17,784 nt of DNA, from NCBI GenBank assembly GCA_002315655.1, contig DCHO01000054.1, forward strand, positions 6,266 to 24,049. Reading direction: 5' to 3'. The translations under genes were made by a program, and so were the position numbers. A model generated the notes under the pieces. It worked only from the letters and a program-made list of their open reading frames with translations, had not been told where the DNA came from and ran no database searches. Source of the stretch: Christensenella sp. UBA1750 (lineage in GTDB: Bacteria; Bacillota; Clostridia; Christensenellales; UBA1750). Shown piece after piece: positions 6,972 through 13,803 of this stretch. The first letter of the stretch is position 1. Every line of letters begins with the position of its first letter.

Positions 6972-8056
6972 GTGCTCGCCCTCCCTTCCTCACGGTGCAG
7001 AGGCAGCACGGTCACGGTGTTGCCCTGGGCACGCAGACGGTCGGCTTCCGCTTCGATCATATCGTTGGTGTAGCCCGTAAGCAGCACAATGTCAGTGTCC
7101 CGCGGCACGGGCATTTCTTTTAAGAAAACATGGAAGTTCTTGACTCGCTTGGGAACCAGCCGGGCGCAGCTCTCCAGAACCAGTTCACTCTGCTGATTGC
7201 CGGAGGCCGGGGGCAGATAAACGGCTTCACCTTCATAAGGCTTGGCGTACCCGTTGGCGCCGAAGCCAACCTCCAAGCCGTCCTGCAAGGCATAGACCAT
7301 CAAGGAAGCCGCAAGAGAGATGGCATATTCCATTTTTGCCTCATCATCCGGGTTGATCTCGCCCCACTGATTTTCGTCCAGCACCACATTGAGCAGCACC
7401 AGATATTTCCGCTGGGCGGTGTAGTCGTACTGCTTGACCTTGAGTTCGCCGCTTCTTGCATAGGCGCGCCAGTGGATGTCCCGGATGGGGTCGCCCGGGG
7501 CATAGTCCCGGATTCCGTTGTAGAGGAACAAATCGGGATTTATGAAGCGGCGCACGATGGCCTCACCCTGCCAGCGGGAGGCGGGCAGCGATGCTTCCTC
7601 CCGGGAGAGCAGCTTGGGATAAACCACAATGGACTTTTCCATGGATTTTTCGATGGTCTGCCGGGACAGGCCAACCAGATCGCCCACCGTCATGGCGTAG
7701 GAGGTGAACTGGAAAAAGCCCCGGTGCGTGGCGCGGATCTCATGGATGCGACGCACACGCTGCCACGGGCGCAGGAAGAACACCGACCTGTGGTAGCGGT
7801 TGCCGGAGATTTCCAGATTATCCTGTCTGCCGAACAGCAGTTCCCCGGGCATCCGGGTTTCCAGCCGCAGCCAGGGCACAGGCAACAGGCGGCGGTTCTC
7901 AATAACCTCCACCATTTGCAGACTCTCCCCGGCAAAGAGCCGTTTTTTCGTGAAATCGCGGGTCACATGGATGTTTTTGTGCCCTGCCCGCCGAAAAACG
8001 AGCACCTGCAAGCCCAGCAGCACCGCCGCGACCAGCAGAAGATAGAATACATTCAT
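6968..8056 (-). CDS. DUF58 domain-containing protein
   Basis: A 362-residue protein with one N-terminal membrane anchor (about residues 2-21), a beta-rich middle with a Pro-rich stretch near 58-64, and the DUF58 signature YAPGDPIRDIHWRAYAR (185-201) followed by KVKQYD. DUF58 proteins are von Willebrand A-like and are almost always encoded next to MoxR ATPases; they are thought to serve as adaptors or substrates in protein maturation at the envelope. The ATG at 8056 is chosen because GAGGG lies 8-9 nt upstream and the membrane anchor begins right there. A longer in-frame reading from TTG at 8131 would overlap the MoxR gene by over 50 nt with no good ribosome site. It follows moxR by 22 nt and overlaps the next gene by ATGA. 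Molecular role inferred from the family only. Confidence 0.9.
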   Translation of the reverse strand: MNVFYLLLVAAVLLGLQVLVFRRAGHKNIHVTRDFTKKRLFAGESLQMVEVIENRRLLPVPWLRLETRMPGELLFGRQDNLEISGNRYHRSVFFLRPWQRVRRIHEIRATHRGFFQFTSYAMTVGDLVGLSRQTIEKSMEKSIVVYPKLLSREEASLPASRWQGEAIVRRFINPDLFLYNGIRDYAPGDPIRDIHWRAYARSGELKVKQYDYTAQRKYLVLLNVVLDENQWGEINPDDEAKMEYAISLAASLMVYALQDGLEVGFGANGYAKPYEGEAVYLPPASGNQQSELVLESCARLVPKRVKNFHVFLKEMPVPRDTDIVLLTGYTNDMIEAEADRLRAQGNTVTVLPLHREEGRAST

Positions 8057-8078
8057 AACTTCGCCCTCAAAAGGAAGG

Positions 8079-9032
8079 TCATGCGTCTGTCTTTTCGGTG
8101 GGAACGGGTACGGAAGAGAGCACAGAGGCAATCGCCTTTTCGGTTCTGCCGGAGGTGCCGTAGGCTGTGCGTAGTATGAGCCTGTGATTGAGCACCGGGG
8201 CGGCCATGGTCTTCACGTCCTCCGGGGTCACATAGTCTCTGCCGGAAATGGCGGCATACGCCTGACAGATGCGCATCAGCGCCAGTGCGGCGCGGGGGGA
8301 TGCGCCCAGCAGGGTATCTTCCAATTCACGGGTCTTTTCGCACACCGCGCCGATGTAGCCCATCAGGTCTTCGTGAATCTTCACGTTTTTAATACAACTC
8401 TGTGCTTCTATGATTTCCTCGCAGGTGACAACGGGTGCAATTTCCTCCTGCGGCGCGGCGTTGACAAACCGCTGCAAAATCGCGGTCTGCTCCTCCACGG
8501 TGGGATAGCCCATAGACAGGCGCACCATGAAGCGGTCAAGCTGGGCTTCCGGCAGCGGGAAGGTGCCCTGCGTCTCCACCGGGTTCTGGGTGGCAATGAC
8601 GAAAAAGGGCTTGGGCAGTGCGTAGGTCACGCCGTCTGCGGACACCTGCTTTTCCTCCATACATTCCAGCATGGAGGACTGGGCGCGGGGCGTGGCGCGG
8701 TTGATCTCGTCCGCCAGCACAATGTTGGCAAAGACAGGCCCACGCTTAAAGCGGAACTCGCCCTCCTTGGGGCTGAACACCGAGGTACCCGTCACGTCGC
8801 CGGGCAGCAAATCGGGCGTAAACTGGATGCGGGACAGTTCCCCGTCCATGGACTTGGACAGTGCCCGCGCAAGCATGGTTTTGCCCGTGCCGGGGACATC
8901 CTCGAGCAGCACATGACCGCCGGCGAGAAATGCCGCCAGCACCTTTACGATCACGTCCTCCTTGCCCACAATGACCTTGCCTATGTTCTCTTTCAGTCTG
9001 TCCGCGATGATTTTGACTTCCCTGATCTCCAT
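8079..9032 (-). CDS. MoxR-family AAA+ ATPase
   Basis: A 317-residue cytoplasmic AAA+ ATPase of the MoxR family, chaperone-like enzymes linked to assembly or activation of envelope and von Willebrand A-domain proteins. Visible motifs are Walker A VPGTGKT (46-52), Walker B IVLADE (104-109), the MoxR box NRATPRAQSSMLECMEE (111-127), sensor 1 Asn150 in ATQNP, the conserved QGTFPLPEAQLDRF stretch (155-168) with a candidate Arg finger at 167, and sensor 2 Arg247 in GASPRA. The length is standard. The ATG at 9032 lies 22 nt after the PBP stop and has an AGGGG or AAAGGA site. With DUF58 and the DUF4129-type protein downstream it forms the common MoxR module, here fused at operon level to wall synthesis genes. 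Confidence 0.95.
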   Translation of the reverse strand: MEIREVKIIADRLKENIGKVIVGKEDVIVKVLAAFLAGGHVLLEDVPGTGKTMLARALSKSMDGELSRIQFTPDLLPGDVTGTSVFSPKEGEFRFKRGPVFANIVLADEINRATPRAQSSMLECMEEKQVSADGVTYALPKPFFVIATQNPVETQGTFPLPEAQLDRFMVRLSMGYPTVEEQTAILQRFVNAAPQEEIAPVVTCEEIIEAQSCIKNVKIHEDLMGYIGAVCEKTRELEDTLLGASPRAALALMRICQAYAAISGRDYVTPEDVKTMAAPVLNHRLILRTAYGTSGRTEKAIASVLSSVPVPTEKTDA

Positions 9033-9054
9033 GTTCCCCTGATCCTTTCTGTCT

Positions 9055-10470
9055 TTATTTCACAATCTCTGTCGCTTTTTTGAGGATTTTTCCCGCCAGT
9101 TTTCCGGCAACCGAGCCGCCGGAGCCGCCGTTTTCCACCACCACGCAGATGGCGTATGGACAGTCGTCGCTGTCGATGTAGCCCACGAACCATGCATGGG
9201 GGTCATACGCGCCGCCGGAGGAATTGACCTGCGCCGTGCCGGTCTTGCCCGCCACGGTGTAGCCCTCCACCTGTGCCTTTTTACCCGTGCCTTCCTCCAC
9301 CGTTGCAATCATGTATTCCTGCAACACGGAATTGATCTCCGCAGAGAAGCATTGCTGGTAATTCTTGGTGTTGAGCTTGTTTTTGACACCGCCGGCGTTG
9401 TCGGTAACGGTCATCACGAGCTGCGGCTCCACCATCATGCCGTCGTTTCCGATGGCTCCCGCGATCATGCAGAAGTGCAGCGGCACCGCTGTGAGCTTGC
9501 CCTGCCCGACGCCCGTCCACGCCAGTTCCCCTTCGTCCCCGATGGACTTCGGGAACAGGGATTCATAGACGATGAGGTCGGAAAAGAGGAAGTTTCCGTT
9601 GAAGCCCAGCCTTTCCGCCGTGGCACGGAGCTTGTCCTCGCCCAGTTCCAGCGCGAGCTGCCCGAAGGCAATGTTGCAGGACTTAGTGAAGGCTTCTTTG
9701 AGGGTCAGTTCCCCGTGACCTTCGCCGTCCGTGTCCTTCAAATCCATTTCCTCCGTCACGGCATACACGCCCTCGCAGTCAAAGGTTCTCTCCTGCACAT
9801 TGGGGATGTTTTCCAGCGCACAGGCAAGTGTGATAATCTTGAACACAGACCCCGGCGCGTAGCGTCCCTGGGTGGCGCGGTTGATGAGAACCCCCTGTTC
9901 CGCTTCCTTCTCGGAGTAATCGTCCGGATATTTCACATCGTATTCCGGTTTGGAATAGAGCGACAGCACTTCGCCGGTCTTGTAGTTGATGACTGCCACT
10001 GCGCCGTTATCTTCATCCGGGAAAATGTCCGCGATGTAAGTCTGTAAGTCCGCGTCAATGGTCAGCTGCACATCGCTGCCCCGGCGTTTTTCTGCAAAAA
10101 ACTGCGAGGCGCGGTCAAAGATGCCTGAGGAAAAGCCCAGCAGGTCAGCAGATAGGAAGGTCTCCGCGCCCGTGGGCACATTGGCCTTGGTGTCCCCGAT
10201 CACATGGGACAATGCCTTTCGCGCATCGGAGGAAATGGGATAGGTACGGGTTCCCTCGCTGTCCGTTGTGGCCAGCACGGTTCCGTTTCGGTCTAAAATG
10301 TCGCCCGCAATGACGCTGGATTTCGCCTTGCTCAGTCGGGTGTTGTAGGGCGTTGTGAACCACCGGGTACCGTAAGCGTAGATGGCATAAAAGAAATAGC
10401 CGGACAGGACAGCAAAAGCAATCAGAATGACAGAGAGGATGCCCCGGGCATTCTTGCGAATCTCTTTCAT
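9055..10470 (-). CDS. pbpA: Class B penicillin-binding protein (PbpA/PBP2-like transpeptidase)
   Basis: A 471-residue bitopic membrane protein that cross-links peptidoglycan outside the cytoplasmic membrane. Residues 10-32 form the membrane anchor. A short N-terminal region begins with AGDILDRNGTVLA (55-67), typical of class B PBPs. The transpeptidase domain has all three active-site motifs: SVFK (Ser208, Lys211), SCN (264-266) and KTGT (409-412). Its size is close to mycobacterial PbpA, shorter than FtsI or SpoVD, and I see no PASTA domains. The ATG at 10470 is set by a GGGGAG/AGGAG site and by the ATGA overlap with the upstream FtsW-type gene; longer in-frame readings enter that gene out of frame. 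The pairing with a SEDS glycosyltransferase predicts a two-protein synthase. Whether it serves division, elongation or sporulation is not decidable here. Confidence 0.94.
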   Translation of the reverse strand: MKEIRKNARGILSVILIAFAVLSGYFFYAIYAYGTRWFTTPYNTRLSKAKSSVIAGDILDRNGTVLATTDSEGTRTYPISSDARKALSHVIGDTKANVPTGAETFLSADLLGFSSGIFDRASQFFAEKRRGSDVQLTIDADLQTYIADIFPDEDNGAVAVINYKTGEVLSLYSKPEYDVKYPDDYSEKEAEQGVLINRATQGRYAPGSVFKIITLACALENIPNVQERTFDCEGVYAVTEEMDLKDTDGEGHGELTLKEAFTKSCNIAFGQLALELGEDKLRATAERLGFNGNFLFSDLIVYESLFPKSIGDEGELAWTGVGQGKLTAVPLHFCMIAGAIGNDGMMVEPQLVMTVTDNAGGVKNKLNTKNYQQCFSAEINSVLQEYMIATVEEGTGKKAQVEGYTVAGKTGTAQVNSSGGAYDPHAWFVGYIDSDDCPYAICVVVENGGSGGSVAGKLAGKILKKATEIVK

Positions 10471-11747
10471 AGGCCGCTCTCCCCTCTCCTGCGCGCCATG
10501 CGCCACTGGCTTTCGTCCTGCTCGCCCACGATAATGGACACGCCCTGCAAAATGCCCAGCATGAGCATACAGGAGAGCATGGACGAACCGCCGTAGGAAA
10601 TGAACGGCAGGGTAACGCCGGTCAAGGGGATCATCTTGATCACGCCGCCGATGATCATAAAGGTCTGCAGGGCAAGCGCGGTGATCACGCCCACGGACAA
10701 AAGGGCATGGAAGGACGACCGCGCCCGCATGGCCAGCAGCATTCCGCGGATGAACAGAATGGCATACAGCGCAATGATCACAAGCCCGATGATGATGCCG
10801 AATTCCTCGCATAGTGCGGCGAAAATGAAGTCGGAAGTGGCAACCGGCACCTTATTGGGACTACCGAGGCCGATTCCTGACCCCAGCACGCCGCCGGAGG
10901 CAATGGCGATGAGCGACTGCACAATCTGATGCCCGCCGTCCTCCGGCGTTGCCCAGGGGTCTTTCCAGATCGCCACACGGGTCTGCACATGGGGAAACAG
11001 CTTATACATGAGCACCGCCCCGCCCGATGCGCCAAGCAGCCCGAACAGCACCAGCAGCAGGTTTGAGGTGGCGGTATAATACACCGTCATGCACACAAGG
11101 AAGCAGATGAGCACCGCGCCCAAATCCTTTTCCAGCACGATGAGCCCCACGCAGCCCATGGCAAACACACCCACGGGAACGAGCTGGGCAATGGTGCGCT
11201 TTTCGGACAAATCCATGGCAAGGCATAAGATGAGTGCGACCTTGACAAACTCCGAAGGCTGCAGGGTAAAGAAGCCGAAATCAATCCAGTTTTTCGCGCC
11301 GTAGGTTTCCTTTCCGATCACAAGCGTTGCAGCCAGCGAACCGATGGAGAGAACCATCAGCGGAATGCGGAATTTGCTCCATTGCCTGAACCGGGCGATC
11401 ATGGCGGTCATCACCATCATCAGAATGACGCCGACACCGTAAAACAGCAGTTGCTTTAATGCTTTCTCCGGGCTTAACCGATAAATGACGATGAGCCCGA
11501 TGCCGCACAGGAAGTTGGCAATGGTTAAAATGTATTTATCCAAATGCGGGAAAGCTCTGCCCAGAAGCAGCACCTGCGCCACCAGCAGCATGGGCACGCC
11601 CATGGCAAGAATCAGTGCAACAGCGTCAAAGCCGTTATAGAAGGCAAGCAGCACAAACGCCGTGGCTTCAAACAGCGCCATAGCCAGCAAAATCCAGTCA
11701 ATGTCGGGTTTTTTCAGCGGGGCGGTATTTTTTCTTCTGTTATCCAT
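10467..11747 (-). CDS. FtsW/RodA/SpoVE family SEDS peptidoglycan glycosyltransferase
   Basis: A 426-residue polytopic membrane protein that polymerises lipid II into glycan strands together with a class B PBP. About ten hydrophobic helices can be traced. Family motifs are GAKNWIDFG followed by LQPSEFVK (150-169), EKDLG (206-210), WKDPW (261-265) with a candidate catalytic Asp263, QSLIAIASGG near 277-286, SDFIFAALCEEFG (305-317) and ISYGGSSML (383-391). The ATG at 11747 is chosen because GGAGGAAAACG stands directly before it; the frame could extend to TTG 11777 but without a ribosome site. It overlaps the end of the FHA gene by 8 nt and the start of the PBP gene by ATGA, so the three should be translated in a coupled way. 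FtsW, RodA and SpoVE cannot be told apart from the sequence alone. Confidence 0.95.
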   Translation of the reverse strand: MDNRRKNTAPLKKPDIDWILLAMALFEATAFVLLAFYNGFDAVALILAMGVPMLLVAQVLLLGRAFPHLDKYILTIANFLCGIGLIVIYRLSPEKALKQLLFYGVGVILMMVMTAMIARFRQWSKFRIPLMVLSIGSLAATLVIGKETYGAKNWIDFGFFTLQPSEFVKVALILCLAMDLSEKRTIAQLVPVGVFAMGCVGLIVLEKDLGAVLICFLVCMTVYYTATSNLLLVLFGLLGASGGAVLMYKLFPHVQTRVAIWKDPWATPEDGGHQIVQSLIAIASGGVLGSGIGLGSPNKVPVATSDFIFAALCEEFGIIIGLVIIALYAILFIRGMLLAMRARSSFHALLSVGVITALALQTFMIIGGVIKMIPLTGVTLPFISYGGSSMLSCMLMLGILQGVSIIVGEQDESQWRMARRRGESGL

Positions 11748-12207
11748 CGTTTTCCTCCAGACGCAGCCGGAACACAAGCCCGCCGCATTGCAGCTCCGCG
11801 CCGTCGTTCGCCAGGGCTTTCTTCGTAACAGGAACGCCGTTCAAGGCCACAAAAGCATTGCCAACGGGCACCACAAGTAAGCCCTCCTGTCCCCGGCTCA
11901 GAATGCAATGAACGTCCTTTATGGAACGGGATTTAAGGTAAATATCGCATTTTCTGGCATGGCCTATGGTCGTCTCGCCCTCGATGACGTACATTTTTCC
12001 TTTTTTCAGCTTTCTGTCCTCATCGGACATGAGAATAAGCGTGGCGCTGACCCCGGTTCCCATCTCCCCGATCTCATCCGAAACCGCACGCTCGATGCGG
12101 ATCTCCCTTGTGACGGACAGGATCATGCGAAATAAGATAAACAAGGCAAGACCGATAAACCAATATCTTGCCATTGCGGAAAGCAATTCGTATGCAGACG
12201 CATTCAT
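11740..12207 (-). CDS. Membrane-anchored FHA-domain protein
   Basis: A 155-residue protein with one N-terminal membrane helix (about 13-31), a basic and acidic linker, and a forkhead-associated domain at about 72-148. FHA domains normally bind phosphothreonine and in Actinobacteria an FHA protein sits beside rodA-pbpA and Ser/Thr kinases. Here the fold landmarks TTIGHARKCDIYLKSRS (79-95) and the central His100 are visible. The Arg of the usual GR turn is His83, and the Ser of the SxxH motif is Lys97, so phosphothreonine binding is doubtful. ATG 12207 is preferred over ATG 12216 because a GGGGG site lies 9 nt before the former and touches the latter. It is the first gene of the operon. Function inferred: a membrane adaptor for the FtsW-PBP pair. 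Confidence 0.87.
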   Translation of the reverse strand: MNASAYELLSAMARYWFIGLALFILFRMILSVTREIRIERAVSDEIGEMGTGVSATLILMSDEDRKLKKGKMYVIEGETTIGHARKCDIYLKSRSIKDVHCILSRGQEGLLVVPVGNAFVALNGVPVTKKALANDGAELQCGGLVFRLRLEENDG

Positions 12208-12236
12208 AAAAGGCATCCCCCTTGATTACACTTACT

Positions 12237-12266
12237 ATTATAATGCAAACGCATATCTTATGGCAA
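12237..12266 (-). promoter_or_regulatory. Promoter of the FHA-ftsW-pbp-moxR-uvrC operon
   Basis: On the minus strand TTGCCA (12266-12261) and a perfect TATAAT (12242-12237) are 18 nt apart, about 30 nt before the FHA start codon at 12207. No other promoter of this quality was seen between the genes downstream, so it probably drives the whole run to about 3689. Confidence 0.72.
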
Positions 12267-12293
12267 ATGTTTCAGCACATTTATTTCCGAATT

Positions 12294-12365
12294 TTCTTTG
12301 CCGCTTCCGCAAAGAATATACGGTTTTTGTTTATTTTTCCTGCATCTTAACCCGAAATACGGTTT
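12294..12365. promoter_or_regulatory. Inverted and direct repeats in the divergent FHA/trkA control region
   Basis: Between the two outward promoters lies a perfect 8-bp inverted repeat, TTCTTTGC (12294-12301) and GCAAAGAA (12309-12316), with a 7-nt centre. Two copies of ATACGGTTT follow (12318-12326 and 12357-12365), 39 bp apart, close to an integral number of helical turns. They could be binding sites for a shared regulator; on the plus strand the hairpin followed by a T-rich stretch could also act as a weak terminator. No function is proven. The remainder of the 228-bp gap (12208-12435) holds only the two promoters and the leader of trkA. Confidence 0.45.
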
Positions 12366-12385
12366 CATTTGGTTTTCTCCGGTGT

Positions 12386-12391
12386 TATAAT
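12386..12391 (+). promoter_or_regulatory. Extended -10 promoter of the trkA-trkH operon
   Basis: A perfect TATAAT preceded by TG with one base between (TGTTATAAT) forms an extended -10 about 44 nt before the trkA ATG. The -35 region is weak (TTCATT or TTTCAT at 16-17 nt), which extended -10 promoters tolerate. The leader is too short to hold a c-di-AMP riboswitch of the kind that controls some potassium transporters. Confidence 0.65.
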
Positions 12392-12435
12392 AGACCCGTT
12401 GATTCATCAGTTTTCGGGAGGACGAAATTAGGCTT

Positions 12436-13803
12436 ATGCGTATCATACTGGTTGGCGACGGAAAAGTGGGGCATACCATTGCCCAGCATCTGACCGCCGA
12501 AGGACATGATGTGGTCATCATCGACCAGGACGATGAACCCCTGCGCCGAAGCGCCGACACGCTGGACGTCATCTGCATTCGCGGCAACGCTACCAATGCA
12601 AAGACCTTAATTGACGCGCAGGCAAGCAGGGCGGACATTCTGATTGCCACCACCGCTTCCGACGAGACCAATATGCTTTGCTGCATGATGGCCAAGCAGC
12701 TGGGTACGCCGTATGTCATCGGGCGCATCCGCGACCCGGAAAACACCGAAAGCCTGACCATGCTGCAAAAGGACTTAGGCATCGACATGATCGTTAATCC
12801 CGACCGACTGACCGCCTTTGAAATCAGCCGTCTTCTGCGCTACCCTTTCGCCAGCAACATTGAGTCCTTTGCAAAGGGGCGCGTGGAAATGGTGGAATTC
12901 CGTGCGCAGGAAGAGGACGTCATGGTTGGCATCCCCTTATCCGAGCTGGCGAAAAAGAAGCACGGCCTTCCTCATGTCCTGTACGCCGTTGTCGATCGTG
13001 ACGGCGAAGTGCTGATCCCCGACGGCTCCTTTGTGATTCAGCCCGGAGACCGCGTTCACGTTGCGGCGGATATGACGACCATCACCTCCTATTTCCGTTA
13101 TTTAGGCAGAAACTCCCTACGCGTCAGGAATGTCATGCTTCTGGGCGGCGGCAGAATCAGCTATTATCTTGCAAAAATGCTTTCCCCCATGGGAATTAAA
13201 GTCAATATCATCGAGATCAATGAAGCCAAATGTGATGTACTCTCCGAGCAGCTTCCCGAAGCCAACATCATTTACGGCGACGGCACCGATCAGGAGCTGC
13301 TGGAACAGGAAAACATCGCGCAGATGGACGCTTTTGTGGCGCTGTGCGACCGTGACGAGGAAAACCTGCTGACCAGCTTATTTGCCGCACGTCAGGGCGT
13401 TCCCAAGGTCATCGTCAAGAACAGCCGTGCTTCCTATGCCGAGGTCATTTCCTCTCTCGGTCTGGATTCCGTGGTCTCTCCCCGCTTCATCACCTGCTCC
13501 ACCATTCTGCGCTATGTGCGTGGGCGCTCCAACGGCGCGCAGAGCAGTAAGGTAGAACGGCTGTACCGCATGATCAACGGACAGGTCGAGGCGCTGGAAT
13601 TCATCGCCCGCGAGGACGATCCCTTCATCAATGTTCCCTTGAAGGACATGAAGGTCACCTCCGGCACCATTATTGCCGTTATCGTGCGCAAGGGGCACGT
13701 CATCACGCCTTTCGGTAACGACCACATCGAACCGAAGGACAGTGTGGTTGTGTTGTCCCGCAAGATGGGCATTAAGGATTTAAGCGAGGTCATTCATAAA
13801 TGA
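12436..13803 (+). CDS. trkA: Trk potassium uptake regulatory subunit TrkA
   Basis: A 455-residue cytoplasmic gating ring protein of the Trk/Ktr potassium transporter. It has the double arrangement of E. coli TrkA: RCK nucleotide-binding domain 1 (about 1-120, GDGKVG at 7-12, acidic Asp30 at the end of strand 2), TrkA-C 1 (about 135-215), RCK domain 2 (about 231-345, GGGRIS at 237-242, Glu260) and TrkA-C 2 (about 370-450). In the second domain the last Gly of GxGxxG is Ser, so its nucleotide binding may differ. The ATG at 12436 matches family starts, yet the nearest good ribosome site, GGGAGGA (12416-12422), is 13 nt away, longer than normal. The gene overlaps trkH by ATGA. It binds NAD(H) or ATP/ADP in relatives; the ligand here is not known. 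Confidence 0.96.
   Translation: MRIILVGDGKVGHTIAQHLTAEGHDVVIIDQDDEPLRRSADTLDVICIRGNATNAKTLIDAQASRADILIATTASDETNMLCCMMAKQLGTPYVIGRIRDPENTESLTMLQKDLGIDMIVNPDRLTAFEISRLLRYPFASNIESFAKGRVEMVEFRAQEEDVMVGIPLSELAKKKHGLPHVLYAVVDRDGEVLIPDGSFVIQPGDRVHVAADMTTITSYFRYLGRNSLRVRNVMLLGGGRISYYLAKMLSPMGIKVNIIEINEAKCDVLSEQLPEANIIYGDGTDQELLEQENIAQMDAFVALCDRDEENLLTSLFAARQGVPKVIVKNSRASYAEVISSLGLDSVVSPRFITCSTILRYVRGRSNGAQSSKVERLYRMINGQVEALEFIAREDDPFINVPLKDMKVTSGTIIAVIVRKGHVITPFGNDHIEPKDSVVVLSRKMGIKDLSEVIHK

Noticed and set aside
8057..8131. N-terminal extension of the DUF58 protein from a TTG codon
   Set aside because: It overlaps the end of moxR, has no ribosome site, and would precede the natural membrane anchor by a Pro-rich tail.
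7130..9083. Long plus-strand open frames opposite the DUF58 and MoxR genes
   Set aside because: Both mirror strongly conserved genes with intact motifs on the minus strand; no promoter or ribosome site supports them.
9196..10047. Plus-strand open frame opposite the PBP gene
   Set aside because: It is antisense to the transpeptidase domain with its complete SxxK, SxN and KTGT motifs.
10471..10812. N-terminal extension of the PBP frame into the ftsW-type gene
   Set aside because: The extension reads as Arg/His-rich shadow of the SEDS gene in another frame. The ATG at 10470 has a ribosome site, an ATGA overlap and the expected membrane anchor.
12392..12435. Possible c-di-AMP or other riboswitch before trkA
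   Set aside because: Only about 38 nt separate the -10 from the start codon, too little for such an element, and no matching structure was seen.
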